NCBI GenBank assembly: GCA_028687585.1
Contig: JAQTZV010000024.1
Location: forward strand, 27,442-91,441
DNA: 64,000 bases
Origin: Desulfuromonadaceae bacterium
Lineage (GTDB): Bacteria; Desulfobacterota; Desulfuromonadia; Geobacterales; Pseudopelobacteraceae
Reading direction: 5' to 3'
Shown: positions 1-8,806 of the stretch, in pieces
How the letters are laid out: every line of letters starts with the position of its first letter
How positions within the stretch are numbered: position 1 is the first letter of the stretch
Notes under the pieces: model-generated
Told to the model about the DNA's origin: nothing
Databases searched by the model: none
The model's input: only the letters and a program-made list of their open reading frames with translations
Translations under genes and position numbers: made by a program

Positions 1-1199
1 ATACCAGAGGGCTCGAAACCAACCGCGATGCGTGGTGTTACAACGCTTCCAAAGCTGGTTTGAAGGCAAACATGTCACGCATGATTGACTTCTACAACAT
101 CGAGACGGTGCGTTTTGCTCAGGCATTTGCTGGACTGGACAATAAAGCGCGAGAGTCCAAGGTTGATAGCTTTATTGATGCCGATGCCACACAGATCAGT
201 TGGAATAGAAGCTTAAAGCAGCATTTGGTTAAAGAACGGAAATTCTCTTTTGATGATTTGTGTTTGATTCCAAGTTTGTATCGACCTTATTCTAAGCAAT
301 GGGTTTACTATAGCCGCGAATTGAATGCATATGTGAACCAAATGCCACGTATCTTCCCGGATGCAATTGCTGAGAATCGAATGATAATGATCAAGCAACG
401 ATGGGCAGGGGATGGCCAGCTGGCGCTGATGGTTGATCGTATTGTCGAACTACAAACTGACGGGGGAACTCAATGCTTCCCGCTCTTCCTCTACGACGAA
501 CCGGAAATTGCATCACCAGATCAAGCCGACCTGTTCACCACTTCCACCCCGCCCAAAGCCGAAAGAAAACGCCGTGACGCCATAACCGACGCGGGGCTGG
601 CGCATTTCCAGGTGGCCTATCCCGGCGAAACCATCAGCAAAGAAGACGTCTTCTATTACGTCTATGGTCTACTGCATTCACCGGAGTACCGCATGTCCTA
701 TGCAGACAACCTGAACAAGGAACTGCCGCGCATCCCTTGTGTGAAAACTGCTGCCGATTTCTGGGCGTTCAGCAAGGCGGGGCGGGCGCTGGCGGAACTT
801 CACCTGAACTATGAAACAGTAGCGCCCTATCCGGTTATGATCGACAGCGGCGACAAGACGTTGACCGATGCCGACTACCGTGTGGAGAAGATGAAGTATG
901 GCAAAAAGGGCAAGGACAAAGACCTCACCACGCTCCACTACAACGACAAGATTACCCTCACCGGCATTCCGCTAGGCGCATACGACTACATCGTCAACGG
1001 CAAACCAGCGCTTGATTGGGTGGTGGAGCGCCAGTGCGTAAAGACCGACAAGGACAGCGGCATCGTCAACGACGCCAACGAATGGGCGGAGGACACCATG
1101 AACAATCCGCGTTATCCGCTGGAGCTGTTTATGCGGGTGATTACGGTTAGTTTGGAGACCATGAAGATAGTTGGGGGATTGCCGGAGTTGGAGATTTGA
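1..1199 (+). CDS. Type ISP restriction-modification enzyme, C-terminal specificity part (5' end cut by window)
   Basis: The reading frame is open from the first bases of the window (first full codon at 3), so this is the 3' end of a longer gene, not a gene starting at the TTG/ATG near 60. The first residues read like the TNRDAWCYN motif found in single-chain Type ISP (LlaBIII-like) restriction-modification proteins, followed by the region that contacts DNA and sets specificity. Such enzymes fuse nuclease, helicase, methyltransferase and target-recognition parts; only the last ~399 residues are visible, so nuclease and helicase integrity cannot be judged. The 5' third (to about 470) is clearly more AT-rich than the 3' part, suggesting exchange of the recognition segment. 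A PIN-like gene follows 90 bases downstream on the same strand. Confidence 0.8.
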   Translation, partial: TRGLETNRDAWCYNASKAGLKANMSRMIDFYNIETVRFAQAFAGLDNKARESKVDSFIDADATQISWNRSLKQHLVKERKFSFDDLCLIPSLYRPYSKQWVYYSRELNAYVNQMPRIFPDAIAENRMIMIKQRWAGDGQLALMVDRIVELQTDGGTQCFPLFLYDEPEIASPDQADLFTTSTPPKAERKRRDAITDAGLAHFQVAYPGETISKEDVFYYVYGLLHSPEYRMSYADNLNKELPRIPCVKTAADFWAFSKAGRALAELHLNYETVAPYPVMIDSGDKTLTDADYRVEKMKYGKKGKDKDLTTLHYNDKITLTGIPLGAYDYIVNGKPALDWVVERQCVKTDKDSGIVNDANEWAEDTMNNPRYPLELFMRVITVSLETMKIVGGLPELEI

Positions 1200-1289
1200 A
1201 AGACGGGATGCCAAAGCGAAGCAATACGAAAACTGGCCAACCGGTAAACATTTCAACAATAAACACTGTTCGTCCTACGGAAGTTACTT

Positions 1290-2408
1290 ATGCGAATCGT
1301 AAATACATTTGAAAAGCACCTTCAGGAACCGGAAAAGTCAGTAGGGGCCTATATAAAAGAGAAAAAACTTGAACTGGGAGTAAGCCTGCTTGGTTTTAAA
1401 AAGATCTATTTAGACACCAAATACTGGCTAATGATACGTGATGCGAAGCTTGGTAGATCAAAGAACGAGAAACAATGCCAGTTGCTGGAAATGACAGAGA
1501 AACTGGCAGCATCTGGCGAATATATTTTCCCGATTAGTGAAGATGTATTTGCCGAAATACTTAAACAAACAGATCCTGTTACATTGATGACGACTGTTGA
1601 TTTAATCGATAAATTTTCAAAAGGAGTCTCTCTAATATCAAGTGACGAAAGAGTCTGTTTGGAAATATTTCATTTTTTAGAGAGTCAGTTGGGTTCTTCC
1701 GTTCATTCTTTACAGGAATTAGCGTGGACCAAAGTGGCATACATTTTAGGATTTGTTACACCTGAAAACGAAAACATTCCTTATGAAACTAATATACTGA
1801 TACAAAAGGCATTTTTTGACCAGCTATGGTCAATAACTCTCGGCGAAATGATTGATACCATGTGTAAAAATGGAGAGTTCAGTATGCCCTTCACACCAAG
1901 TGGCGCTGAAAAATTGAACATCGGCAAATTTGAGCATGCGAATGAAAATCATACCTTTGACCAAATGTTTCAGAGTGAATTAGGTGGCATGGTTGATCTC
2001 TATAAAACCGAATTCAAAGAGTTAATGGCATATATGTTTGAAAGGAATACTGGATCACCACCTAATCCAAATGAACTTGAAAATAGTCAATCTGGCCAAT
2101 TGATAGCGAACATGATTTATAACTTGTTCAAGCATAAAAAAATCGTCAATCAATTGCCGTCATTTAGGATTTACTCTGGACTTCATGCCGCTGTCAGATG
2201 GGATAAAAAGCAAAAATTCCAAGCAAATGATATACATGATTTTCGCCATGCAGTTGCTGCACTTCCGTACTGCGATTTCTTTTTCACAGAAAAAAGACTG
2301 AGCCACCTCATAACGCAGAACATGCTGAAATATGATGATTTTTATGACTGTGTAACGCTTTGGAATTTAGATGATGTTATTTCATGCGTTGCAAAACTGT
2401 GCCAATAG
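1290..2408 (+). CDS. PIN-like domain protein of unknown function
   Basis: 372 residues. Residues 39-46 read IYLDTKYW, like the first strand and first catalytic Asp (D42) of PIN nucleases. Acidic residues follow around 84-89, and near the C-terminus there is a second cluster (D314, D317, H320, then YCDFF with D329 and FFTE at 335) that resembles the last acidic positions of PIN-like proteins. About 200 residues separate the two halves, unusually long for a PIN fold, so extra helices are inserted. The start has a GGAAG ribosome site six bases upstream. Base composition is strikingly AT-rich compared with the rest of the window, a sign of recent transfer. It follows the Type ISP gene directly and ends at a hairpin terminator. 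RNase activity is inferred from motifs only; the family was not recognised by name. Confidence 0.65.
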   Translation: MRIVNTFEKHLQEPEKSVGAYIKEKKLELGVSLLGFKKIYLDTKYWLMIRDAKLGRSKNEKQCQLLEMTEKLAASGEYIFPISEDVFAEILKQTDPVTLMTTVDLIDKFSKGVSLISSDERVCLEIFHFLESQLGSSVHSLQELAWTKVAYILGFVTPENENIPYETNILIQKAFFDQLWSITLGEMIDTMCKNGEFSMPFTPSGAEKLNIGKFEHANENHTFDQMFQSELGGMVDLYKTEFKELMAYMFERNTGSPPNPNELENSQSGQLIANMIYNLFKHKKIVNQLPSFRIYSGLHAAVRWDKKQKFQANDIHDFRHAVAALPYCDFFFTEKRLSHLITQNMLKYDDFYDCVTLWNLDDVISCVAKLCQ

Positions 2409-2428
2409 GCGAAAGAACTACAAATTAG

Positions 2429-2460
2429 GCCGGTTCAAGCAAAGTGGAACCGGCGATTTT
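2429..2460 (+). terminator. Rho-independent-like terminator after the PIN-like gene
   Basis: A perfect 8-bp stem, GCCGGTTC paired with GAACCGGC, with a 10-base loop, followed by GATTTT. It lies 21 bases after the PIN-like stop codon. Confidence 0.6.
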
Positions 2461-2510
2461 CGCGGCAATCAAACCAAGCAGAAACAGAGTCAAAAAGCGA
2501 AAACCTTACT

Positions 2511-2570
2511 ACCCCCCAGCCCCTCCTTACCAAAAGTAGGCGCTTTTAAGCGAAAACAGGAGGGGGAGCT
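2511..2570. repeat. Imperfect palindromic intergenic repeat (CCCCTCCT type)
   Basis: The arms AGCCCCTCCT (2518) and AGGAGGGGGAGCT (2558) are inverted, with an inner hairpin CGCTT/AAGCG. The element sits exactly where the start of the RhuM relic should be. Short flanking similarity (aaaacc on both sides) could be a target duplication but is too weak to claim. Palindromes of this composition are commonly dispersed in Geobacter-like genomes. Confidence 0.5.
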
Positions 2571-2996
2571 AAAAACCGTAATGTATGGGTCGTCCGTTTT
2601 GAAGGTGAGACCGTCTGGCTTGCACAGCAGCAAATGGCGGAGTTGTTTCAGACGACCAAACAGAACATCAGCTTGCATACTCAAAACATCTACGAAGAGC
2701 AGGAGTTGGAACGGGAGGTAACTGTCAAGGAATCCTTGACAGTTTAACAGGAAGGCAGCCGTTCGGTGCGTCGTCGGGTGGAGCTCTACAACCTTGACGT
2801 CATCATCTCGGTCGGCTACCGGGTGAAAAGTGTCGTGGCTACTCGCTTCAGGATATGGGCTACCCAGCGGCTGCGGGAATATATTGTCAAAGGTTTTGCC
2901 CTTGATGACGAGCGCTTGAAAAACCCTGACCAACCGATCCCGGCGCTACGCATCAGCTTCAATCGGCTTCCTTCTTGCCATTACAACAATCATTGA
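2568..2996 (+). pseudogene. RhuM-family (COG3943) protein relic, interrupted by a stop and truncated
   Basis: Reading frame 3 gives residues strongly reminiscent of RhuM-family proteins: VRFEGETVWLAQQQMAELF at the front (Fic/RhuM N-terminal DNA-binding-like block), then YNLDVIISVGYRV and FRIWATQRLREYIVKGF. The frame carries a TAA at 2745-2747 between these blocks, has no recognisable start codon because a palindromic repeat occupies the upstream region, and loses similarity after the LDDERLKNPD segment near 2930, about half the normal length. It is therefore a dead fragment. RhuM genes usually travel with genomic islands and restriction systems, which agrees with the neighbours. Confidence 0.75.
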
Positions 2997-3033
2997 GTAC
3001 ATTGATGTCAATGCAATCACTGGAGGTGTTCAG

Positions 3034-3303
3034 ATGGCCAGTATCACCATCAGAAATATTGATGAAACATTGAAGAGGAAACTTCGCCTGCAATCGGCAC
3101 AACACGGTTGCTCAATGGAGGCAGAGGTGCGCAATATTCTGCGCCAGACCCTTCTGCAATCGGAAGCTCCGTCGGATTTTGCAGATCGCATTCATAAGCG
3201 GTTTGCCGGGCTTTATACCGAATCCTTGCCGATTCCGGTACGGCAGGATGTACGTACCCCTCCATCACAACGGAAGATGCGCAGATTGCTGCTATTGCCT
3301 TGA
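3034..3303 (+). CDS. FitA-like ribbon-helix-helix antitoxin
   Basis: The first ~45 residues (MASITIRNIDETLKRKL…) are a typical ribbon-helix-helix DNA-binding domain of FitA/VapB-type antitoxins, and residues 60-80 (KRFAGL… VRTPP) match the toxin-binding tail. A good ribosome site (GGAGG) lies at about 3021. After the normal end at the RTPP residues the frame runs on for about a dozen meaningless residues, because a deletion has joined the antitoxin gene to the far end of its toxin gene. The antitoxin could still be made and bind DNA, but it has no partner toxin here. Family assignment is solid; present function is doubtful. Confidence 0.7.
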   Translation: MASITIRNIDETLKRKLRLQSAQHGCSMEAEVRNILRQTLLQSEAPSDFADRIHKRFAGLYTESLPIPVRQDVRTPPSQRKMRRLLLLP

Positions 3304-3355
3304 GTCGAACCTGCCACTTGTCACCAGAAACTGCAAGGATTTGCTTCACCAATGA
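3264..3355 (+). pseudogene. FitB-like PIN toxin, 3' remnant
   Basis: In a different frame from the antitoxin, 3264-3310 encodes ITTEDAQIAAIALSR, and after a one-base shift 3311-3355 encodes LPLVTRNCKD. Together they are the last conserved block of a FitB/VapC PIN toxin (the 'IAAIAL…LVTRN…DF' signature). The first ~100 codons, including the first catalytic Asp, are gone, and a frameshift lies near 3300-3311. Its stop codon overlaps the miaA start. The toxin is therefore inactivated. Confidence 0.7.
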
Positions 3356-4296
3356 CATCATCTCATATCCTCACCAAACTCCTCATCATCTGCGGTCCGA
3401 CCGCATCAGGCAAGAGTGCTCTTGCGCTACAGCTTGCCCATGCACTGGATGCCGAGATCGTCAACGCCGATTCCATGCAGGTGTATCGCAGGCTGGATAT
3501 CGGCACTGCCAAGCCTTCTTCCGATCAGCAACGCGAAATTCGTCACCACCTGATTGACGTCGTCGAACCTGATCAGCAGTTTTCTGCCGCTGATTTTGCT
3601 TCTGCCGCCGATACTGCTATCCGGGATATCGTCAGTCGTGGCAAACGGGTGATCGTTGTTGGCGGGACCGGCCTCTATATCAAGGCGCTGTTACGCGGTC
3701 TTGTTGATTCACCGGGCGGGGAGGGTGAACTGCGTCAGGCGCTGCAGAACGAAGCAGGGAGGATAGGCAATGCGGCTATGCTGCAGCAACTTCGCCTCGT
3801 TGATCCTGAGCTGGCGGCAACACTCCACCCCAATAATCTGGTGCGCATTATTCGGGCTCTGGAGGTTTACCGATTGACCGGCATCCCGCTTTCCCGATTT
3901 CAACAGGAGCATGCGTTTACTGCGCGGCGTTATGACACGCTTCAGATCGGTATCTCGGTTGATCGCGCTCTGCTGTACACGCGGATAGAAGAACGCGTTG
4001 AGCAGATGCTGGCGGCTGGTTTGCTGGAAGAGGTCCGCGCTCTTCTGGCTGCCGGATATGGCCGTGACCTCAAATCAATGCGCTCAATCGGCTATAAGGA
4101 AGCTGCCGCCTATCTGTCCGGAGAGTGTTCTGCAGATGAAACCAGCCGCTTGATCAAGCGCAATACGCGGCATTATGCCAAACGGCAGTTGACCTGGTTT
4201 ATGGCCGATCCCGACATATTGTGGTTTGACTCTGCTGATAACTCTGGTACCATAATCCGCAATGCAATTGAATTTTATGAGCGACGGGAGGCATAA
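3352..4296 (+). CDS. miaA: tRNA dimethylallyltransferase
   Basis: 314 residues, the normal MiaA length. It transfers a dimethylallyl group to A37 of tRNAs reading UNN codons. Visible motifs are the P-loop GPTASGKS (residues 15-22), the substrate-binding NADSMQVYRRLDIGTAKP segment, and VGGTGLYIKAL. The ATG at 3352 overlaps the end of the toxin relic. hfq follows only four bases after the stop, a pairing conserved in many proteobacteria, so the two are presumably co-transcribed. Confidence 0.95.
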   Translation: MTSSHILTKLLIICGPTASGKSALALQLAHALDAEIVNADSMQVYRRLDIGTAKPSSDQQREIRHHLIDVVEPDQQFSAADFASAADTAIRDIVSRGKRVIVVGGTGLYIKALLRGLVDSPGGEGELRQALQNEAGRIGNAAMLQQLRLVDPELAATLHPNNLVRIIRALEVYRLTGIPLSRFQQEHAFTARRYDTLQIGISVDRALLYTRIEERVEQMLAAGLLEEVRALLAAGYGRDLKSMRSIGYKEAAAYLSGECSADETSRLIKRNTRHYAKRQLTWFMADPDILWFDSADNSGTIIRNAIEFYERREA

Positions 4297-4300
4297 CGCC

Positions 4301-4525
4301 ATGTCTAAAACACCTTTCAATATTCAGGATCAGTATCTCAATCAGGCCCGAAAGGAGCGGGTTCGGGTAGCCGTCTTAATGATGTCGGGCGCCAGACTGG
4401 AAGGTTTAATCAAATCTTTTGATAACTTTTCAGTGCTGCTTGATTCCGGCGGCGACATGCTTATTTATAAACACGCCATTGCCACCATTAACTCTGCTGA
4501 TGGCACCTTCCGTCTCCATCAGTAG
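4301..4525 (+). CDS. hfq: RNA chaperone Hfq
   Basis: 74 residues starting MSKTPFNIQDQYLNQARK, the classic Hfq N-terminus, followed by the Sm1 (SGARLEGLIKSFDNFSVLL) and Sm2 (YKHAIATI) motifs. The protein forms a hexamer that pairs small RNAs with messages. An upstream in-frame ATG at 4262 is rejected because it lies within miaA, while 4301 has a GGGAGG site at the right distance and gives the conserved N-terminus. The acidic tail seen in enterobacterial Hfq is absent, as usual outside gammaproteobacteria. Confidence 0.96.
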   Translation: MSKTPFNIQDQYLNQARKERVRVAVLMMSGARLEGLIKSFDNFSVLLDSGGDMLIYKHAIATINSADGTFRLHQ

Positions 4526-4569
4526 TATCAGTTTCCGGATAACAAACAGGGACTTCAACGGGAGGGGTA

Positions 4570-5880
4570 ATGGCAGGACTTCTTATTAATTCAGTCACTT
4601 CCGGTTCGATTGCCGATGAACTTGACGTTATGGCGGGAGACCGGTTACTGAACGTCAACGGTCTCCCACTCCGCGATCTGATTGATTACAGCTACTACGC
4701 CGCTTCCGAAGAAGAATTGCTGCTGGAGATTGAAAAGCCGAATGGTGAGCTGTGGGAGCTTGAGGTTACCCGTGATGAGGGAGAATCACTCGGCTTGACG
4801 TTCACCCCGCCTGACCCTGCACGCTGTGCCAATAACTGCCTGTTCTGTTTTGTCCATCAACTCCCCAAAGGTCTGCGTAAACCGCTGTACGTTAAAGACG
4901 AAGACTATCGCCTCTCTTTTTTAAACGGCAATTATGTCACACTGGCCAACCTTTCCCGGTCCGCTCTGAAGCGCATTATCGAACAACGCCTCTCGCCGCT
5001 CTATATTTCAGTGCATGCAACCAATCCGCAACTTCGGGAGCGCCTGCTCGGCAAATCGGGGATTCCCGCTATTCTGGAGCAGTTGGAAGAACTGGCCGCC
5101 GCCCGGATTATCATGCACACACAGGTTGTGCTCTGCCCCGGACTGAATGATGGAGAAGAGTTGAAGCGTACGGTAGCAGACCTTGCTGCGCTCTTTCCGG
5201 CGGTGCAGTCGCTGGCGATTGTGCCGCTCGGACTCACCGCTCATCGCCGGAAGTTACCGCTATTGACCCCGGTAAATGCCGAATATGCCCGACAGTTCGT
5301 AACAAAATGGCAGCCGTATGCTGAAGTGCAACGCAGAAAACTGGGGCAGCCGTTTCTCTTTCTGGCGGATGAATTTTTCCTCAAAGCTGCTCTGCCATTT
5401 CCCCCCATAAAAGAGTACGGTGATTTCCCGCAGATAGAGAACGGCGTCGGCATGGTGCCGCTCTTCATGAAGGAAGCGGCACAGTTGCTGCGTCGCGCAT
5501 CGAAACACGTACCGTTCCGGGCATCCGTGGTAACCGGAGTTTCATCGTTCCCATTCGTGAGTGTATTTCTGGATAAGCTTGAGGAGAAGAGCGATCTGGA
5601 ACTGGTGCCGTATGCAGTGGAAAATCGTCTCTTTGGCTCGATGGTTACCGTCAGCGGTCTGGTGTGCGGCAACGATATAATATCGGCGCTGGAGGGGCAC
5701 GAAACAGGCGCTGCCTTGCTTGTGCCGGATGTGATGCTGAAAGAGGGAGAAGGGGTCTTCCTGGATGATATTTCACTTGCAGAGCTTGAACGCCGGCTCG
5801 GCTGTCCGGTCGTGCTCTTTGATTCAACGCCGCGCGGCTGCTATAACACGTTAAAAAAACTGCAGAAACGTTCTCAATAA
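4570..5880 (+). CDS. PDZ / radical-SAM-like DUF512 protein
   Basis: 436 residues. Residues 1-65 form a PDZ-like domain (GSIADELDVMAGDRLLNVNG). A CxxxCxxC cluster at C86, C90 and C93 (CANNCLFC) resembles the radical SAM iron-sulfur site, followed by FVHQLPKGLRK and a conserved YRLSFLNGNYVTL block. The C-terminal ~200 residues are the DUF512 domain. The family is widespread in anaerobes, Firmicutes and cyanobacteria; no reaction is established as far as I know. It has its own ribosome site (GGGAGG at 4560) and probably belongs to the miaA-hfq transcript, with a 44-base gap. Confidence 0.85.
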   Translation: MAGLLINSVTSGSIADELDVMAGDRLLNVNGLPLRDLIDYSYYAASEEELLLEIEKPNGELWELEVTRDEGESLGLTFTPPDPARCANNCLFCFVHQLPKGLRKPLYVKDEDYRLSFLNGNYVTLANLSRSALKRIIEQRLSPLYISVHATNPQLRERLLGKSGIPAILEQLEELAAARIIMHTQVVLCPGLNDGEELKRTVADLAALFPAVQSLAIVPLGLTAHRRKLPLLTPVNAEYARQFVTKWQPYAEVQRRKLGQPFLFLADEFFLKAALPFPPIKEYGDFPQIENGVGMVPLFMKEAAQLLRRASKHVPFRASVVTGVSSFPFVSVFLDKLEEKSDLELVPYAVENRLFGSMVTVSGLVCGNDIISALEGHETGAALLVPDVMLKEGEGVFLDDISLAELERRLGCPVVLFDSTPRGCYNTLKKLQKRSQ

Positions 5881-5934
5881 AAGACCTGAATACTATATTT
5901 TTTCGCTATGAAAAAAACATAAAGTCAAAAGCTC

Positions 5935-6067
5935 TAACGCAAGGGTGCAAGGTTGCAAAGGCGCAAAGAAAAGCTTGAAAATAAGGTGTAACCATATGTT
6001 CAGTTTTTAACTTTGCGTCCTTGCGCCTTAGCGTCTTGCCTAGAGGCACCTTCTTCTGGTTGCGTTA
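5935..6067. repeat. Long imperfect inverted repeat (GCAAAGGCGCAAAG type)
   Basis: The left part (5935-5979) is made of repeated GCAAGG/GCAAAG units and the right part (6010-6067) of the complementary CTTTGCG/CCTTGCG units. The outermost arms TAACGCAA and TTGCGTTA match perfectly. It sits between two convergent genes and may serve as a bidirectional terminator. I see no gene in this gap. Confidence 0.6.
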
Positions 6068-6110
6068 AAGAATTTCAGATTCTCAATCAGATTCGCTCTG
6101 ACAGTGCTAC

Positions 6111-6611
6111 TTAAAACTCGCCAAAACTGTCCCGTTCCTCATCAGAAAACATCCGGTCAATATCCATGATGATCAGCAACCGCTCGGCGTGGTTAAAGAC
6201 TCCGGTAATGAACTCCTGCTCTATGCCGCCGGAGCGCATCATGGCGGGCGGCGGTTGAATCTCGCTGCTGTGGATACGGATGACTTCCGAGACTGAGTCG
6301 ACAATGAAGCCGTTCAGGGTGCCGCAGACGTCCATGATGATAATGCGGGTCTGGCTGCTGTTTTCATTCTCCATCAGGTTGAAACGCCTGCGCATGGAGA
6401 TGATCGGAATGACCTTGCCGCGCAGGTTGATAATCCCTTCAACATGCTGCGGGACATTGGGCATCTTAGTGATGGTCGGCATACGGATGATCTCGCGAAC
6501 CTTTAATACTTCAACTCCATACTCCTCATCATCCAGCATGAAGCTGACCAACTGGATCAGTTCGTCGTTCTTTGAAACATCACCTGTTTTTACCAATGCG
6601 TTAGTGGACAT
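6111..6611 (-). CDS. cheW: CheW-type chemotaxis coupling protein
   Basis: 166 residues from the ATG at 6609-6611, with AGGAGT just upstream. A longer upstream reading frame is rejected because it runs into the MCP gene. The CheW signature is clear: LVSFMLDDEEYGVEVLKVREII, then GIINLRGKVIPIISMR, and a C-terminal MDIDRMFSDEE. It links receptors to CheA kinase. The gene follows the MCP gene with a 25-base gap, so receptor and adaptor are expressed together. No cheA is in the window. Confidence 0.92.
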   Translation of the reverse strand: MSTNALVKTGDVSKNDELIQLVSFMLDDEEYGVEVLKVREIIRMPTITKMPNVPQHVEGIINLRGKVIPIISMRRRFNLMENENSSQTRIIIMDVCGTLNGFIVDSVSEVIRIHSSEIQPPPAMMRSGGIEQEFITGVFNHAERLLIIMDIDRMFSDEERDSFGEF

Positions 6612-6636
6612 AGTGTGAGGACTCCTAACGTTTAAA

Positions 6637-8262
6637 TTACAGTTTAAACTGCCGTACCAGACGTTGCAGCTCTTCAGCATTGCCGTACAGCTGGCTGGCC
6701 GCAGTCGCCGATTGATGGGCACCGCTGGCGGTATCCTGAACAACCTGGGTAATCTGCTGCATGTTGTTGGAAATTTCGCTGGTGGTCGCGGTCTGTTCTT
6801 CGGCAGCGGTGGCAATCTGGTTGACCTGGGTGGCGACATCGTTGACCTGATCCAGGATATCGCGCAGGGCATCACCCGACTTTGCGGCTTCGACGGTGCC
6901 GGCCTCCACCTGCTCAACCCCCTGCTCCATGGCAGCCACAGCGCCCTTTGTTTCACGCTGAATCGCTTTGATCATTTCGCCGATCTCTTTGGTAGCGCGG
7001 GTGGTACGTTCTGCCAACGCGCGGACTTCATCGGCAACTACCGCAAAACCGCGCCCCTGCTCACCGGCACGGGCCGCTTCAATAGCGGCATTAAGCGCCA
7101 ACAGGTTGGTCTGATCGGCAATGTCCTCGATGGTTCCGATAATGGCGCCGATCTGGTCGGAACGTTCGCCCAGGCTTTCAACGGTTTTTGCCGATTCCTG
7201 AACTTTCTCGGCAATCTGGCTCATGACCGCTACCGTCCTTTCAACAACGCCGGCGCCATTGGTGGCCGACTGTGATGCCCGCTGCGCCCCTTCGGCCGCC
7301 ATCTGGCAGTTCTGGGCGATATCACCGGAGGTAGCCGACATCTCTTCACCGGCGGTTGCGACGGTGCCGGCCTGTGCGGCAACTTCTTCGGCACCGGTGG
7401 CGATCCGTTCGGCAGTGGTATTAAGCTGGTTGGCGGAGGCTGCTACCTGGGTCGATGTCGCAGAAATCATGCCGATAATGCCATGCAGCTTCTCGATAAA
7501 CTGATTGAAGCTGCCGCAGATGGCACCCAGTTCATCGTTGCCGATGTAGGTAAGGCGTTTGGTCAGGTCCCCTTCGCCCTGGGCGATATCCTTGACCAGA
7601 TCTTCGATCTGGGTAAGCGGGCGCTTGATGGAGCGGATCAGCAGGGTTACCATGACCAGGACGATGATGAACGAAATTACAATAATTGTGATTGAAATTG
7701 TCACGGCATGCTGTTCGTTCGCATCGATCTCATTTTTCACTTTGTTCATCGTCTCGTCGTTGGCAGCGGCATAGTCAGTAATCTGTTTTTCCGCCTGATG
7801 CGTCGCCTCTTTGAACTCCCCAATCGCCTTGTTGGCATCCTGGGGGGAGGTGATTGCGCCGCTCTTGATCTGGCTGAGAACCTTGGTAAAACCTGCTTCA
7901 TAGCCCTCTATCGATTTGTTGATGCCCGCCAGCATTTCTTTTTCTTTCGATTCTTTCTCAAGCTTTTGCAGGGCTGCCATCCGCTTTTTGGCATGCTCAC
8001 AGGATTCAGACCACTTTTTGGCGTACTCGTCTACCTTGGCAAGATCCGGGATGGCTAAGAAGGCATCTTTTTCGTAGCGGCGCATCATGTTGATATTGGC
8101 GCGCATCCGTTGGGAATACTCGACAATATTTGAGTCCTCCGTGATGATTTTTTCAGCCTCGGCGCCGATGCTTTTCAGCTCGTACATACCGAATCCACCC
8201 AGCAGCAGCAGAAAGAAAAGACATGTCCCGAATCCCGCAGTTAACCGTGTTCCGATTTTCAT
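6637..8262 (-). CDS. Methyl-accepting chemotaxis protein
   Basis: 541 residues. An N-terminal membrane helix (about 7-27), a periplasmic four-helix-bundle-type sensor (about 30-185), a second membrane helix (about 188-210), a HAMP domain with [14 protein letters not shown], and a long signalling coiled coil with the invariant hairpin [20 protein letters not shown]. It senses an unknown ligand and controls CheA through the downstream CheW. The ATG has an AGGGAGG site eight bases upstream. This copy is intact, in contrast to the gutted MCP at 10.5 kb. Confidence 0.93.
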   Translation of the reverse strand: MKIGTRLTAGFGTCLFFLLLLGGFGMYELKSIGAEAEKIITEDSNIVEYSQRMRANINMMRRYEKDAFLAIPDLAKVDEYAKKWSESCEHAKKRMAALQKLEKESKEKEMLAGINKSIEGYEAGFTKVLSQIKSGAITSPQDANKAIGEFKEATHQAEKQITDYAAANDETMNKVKNEIDANEQHAVTISITIIVISFIIVLVMVTLLIRSIKRPLTQIEDLVKDIAQGEGDLTKRLTYIGNDELGAICGSFNQFIEKLHGIIGMISATSTQVAASANQLNTTAERIATGAEEVAAQAGTVATAGEEMSATSGDIAQNCQMAAEGAQRASQSATNGAGVVERTVAVMSQIAEKVQESAKTVESLGERSDQIGAIIGTIEDIADQTNLLALNAAIEAARAGEQGRGFAVVADEVRALAERTTRATKEIGEMIKAIQRETKGAVAAMEQGVEQVEAGTVEAAKSGDALRDILDQVNDVATQVNQIATAAEEQTATTSEISNNMQQITQVVQDTASGAHQSATAASQLYGNAEELQRLVRQFKL

Positions 8263-8806
8263 TTACATCCTCCCTGATTAGTTTTTTTTGCCGCAGTTGT
8301 TCCGCAAGCGGAGTGTATGAGCCACAAATGATCAGAATAGTCTGTTTATGCCAATAACTCTGATGCAAGAAAGCAAATAGTCTGAATCCTGAATGTACCA
8401 TCAATTGAGTTCTTGTCAACGTCGGGGGGAGATATTTTTTTTAAAAAAGGCTCTCTGAAATACGGGGTGGAAAAGGGTTACATCTTTCCGTTTCGATAAA
8501 AACCGGTAATGTGGAAATGTCCACGCCGTAGTTGCTTATTTCAGTTGATTCTGGTGCCTGTGAAATTACTTTTGAGAAAACGTAAGTATCATTGGCTTCA
8601 AAGGCTCGTTTGTTGTGCCTGGGCTTCTCTTCATATAGCTTGTGAGTCCCCTTCGTGTCGAGAAGCTTGGCCCTGCGGACTTCATGATGCATAGACAGAC
8701 CTGATAATCATATAAAAGGCACCCCGTTGTTTAAAGCCTCTCCGTAAAGGTGTCGGTGAACTCAAATTCTCAATAGTTGAGTATCGATCATCTTAACAAC
8801 ATTTAC
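8263..8806. other. Gene-free stretch of about 540 bases
   Basis: This gap lies between the divergent upstream side of the MCP gene and the end of the MgtC gene. The 5' leader of the MCP gene (8263-8420) presumably holds its promoter, but I could not pick a convincing -35/-10 pair. An 83-codon frame on the minus strand (8441-8692) lacks a ribosome site and recognisable motifs. I see no RNA gene here. Confidence 0.4.

Noticed and set aside
60..1199. Gene starting at the TTG at position 60
   Set aside because: The frame is open to the window edge and the upstream residues match Type ISP proteins, so the real start lies outside.
4262..4525. Longer Hfq from ATG 4262
   Set aside because: That start is inside miaA; ATG 4301 has the ribosome site and the conserved N-terminus.
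8441..8692. 83-residue minus-strand ORF in the gap before the MCP gene
   Set aside because: No ribosome site, no recognised motif and no neighbour support.
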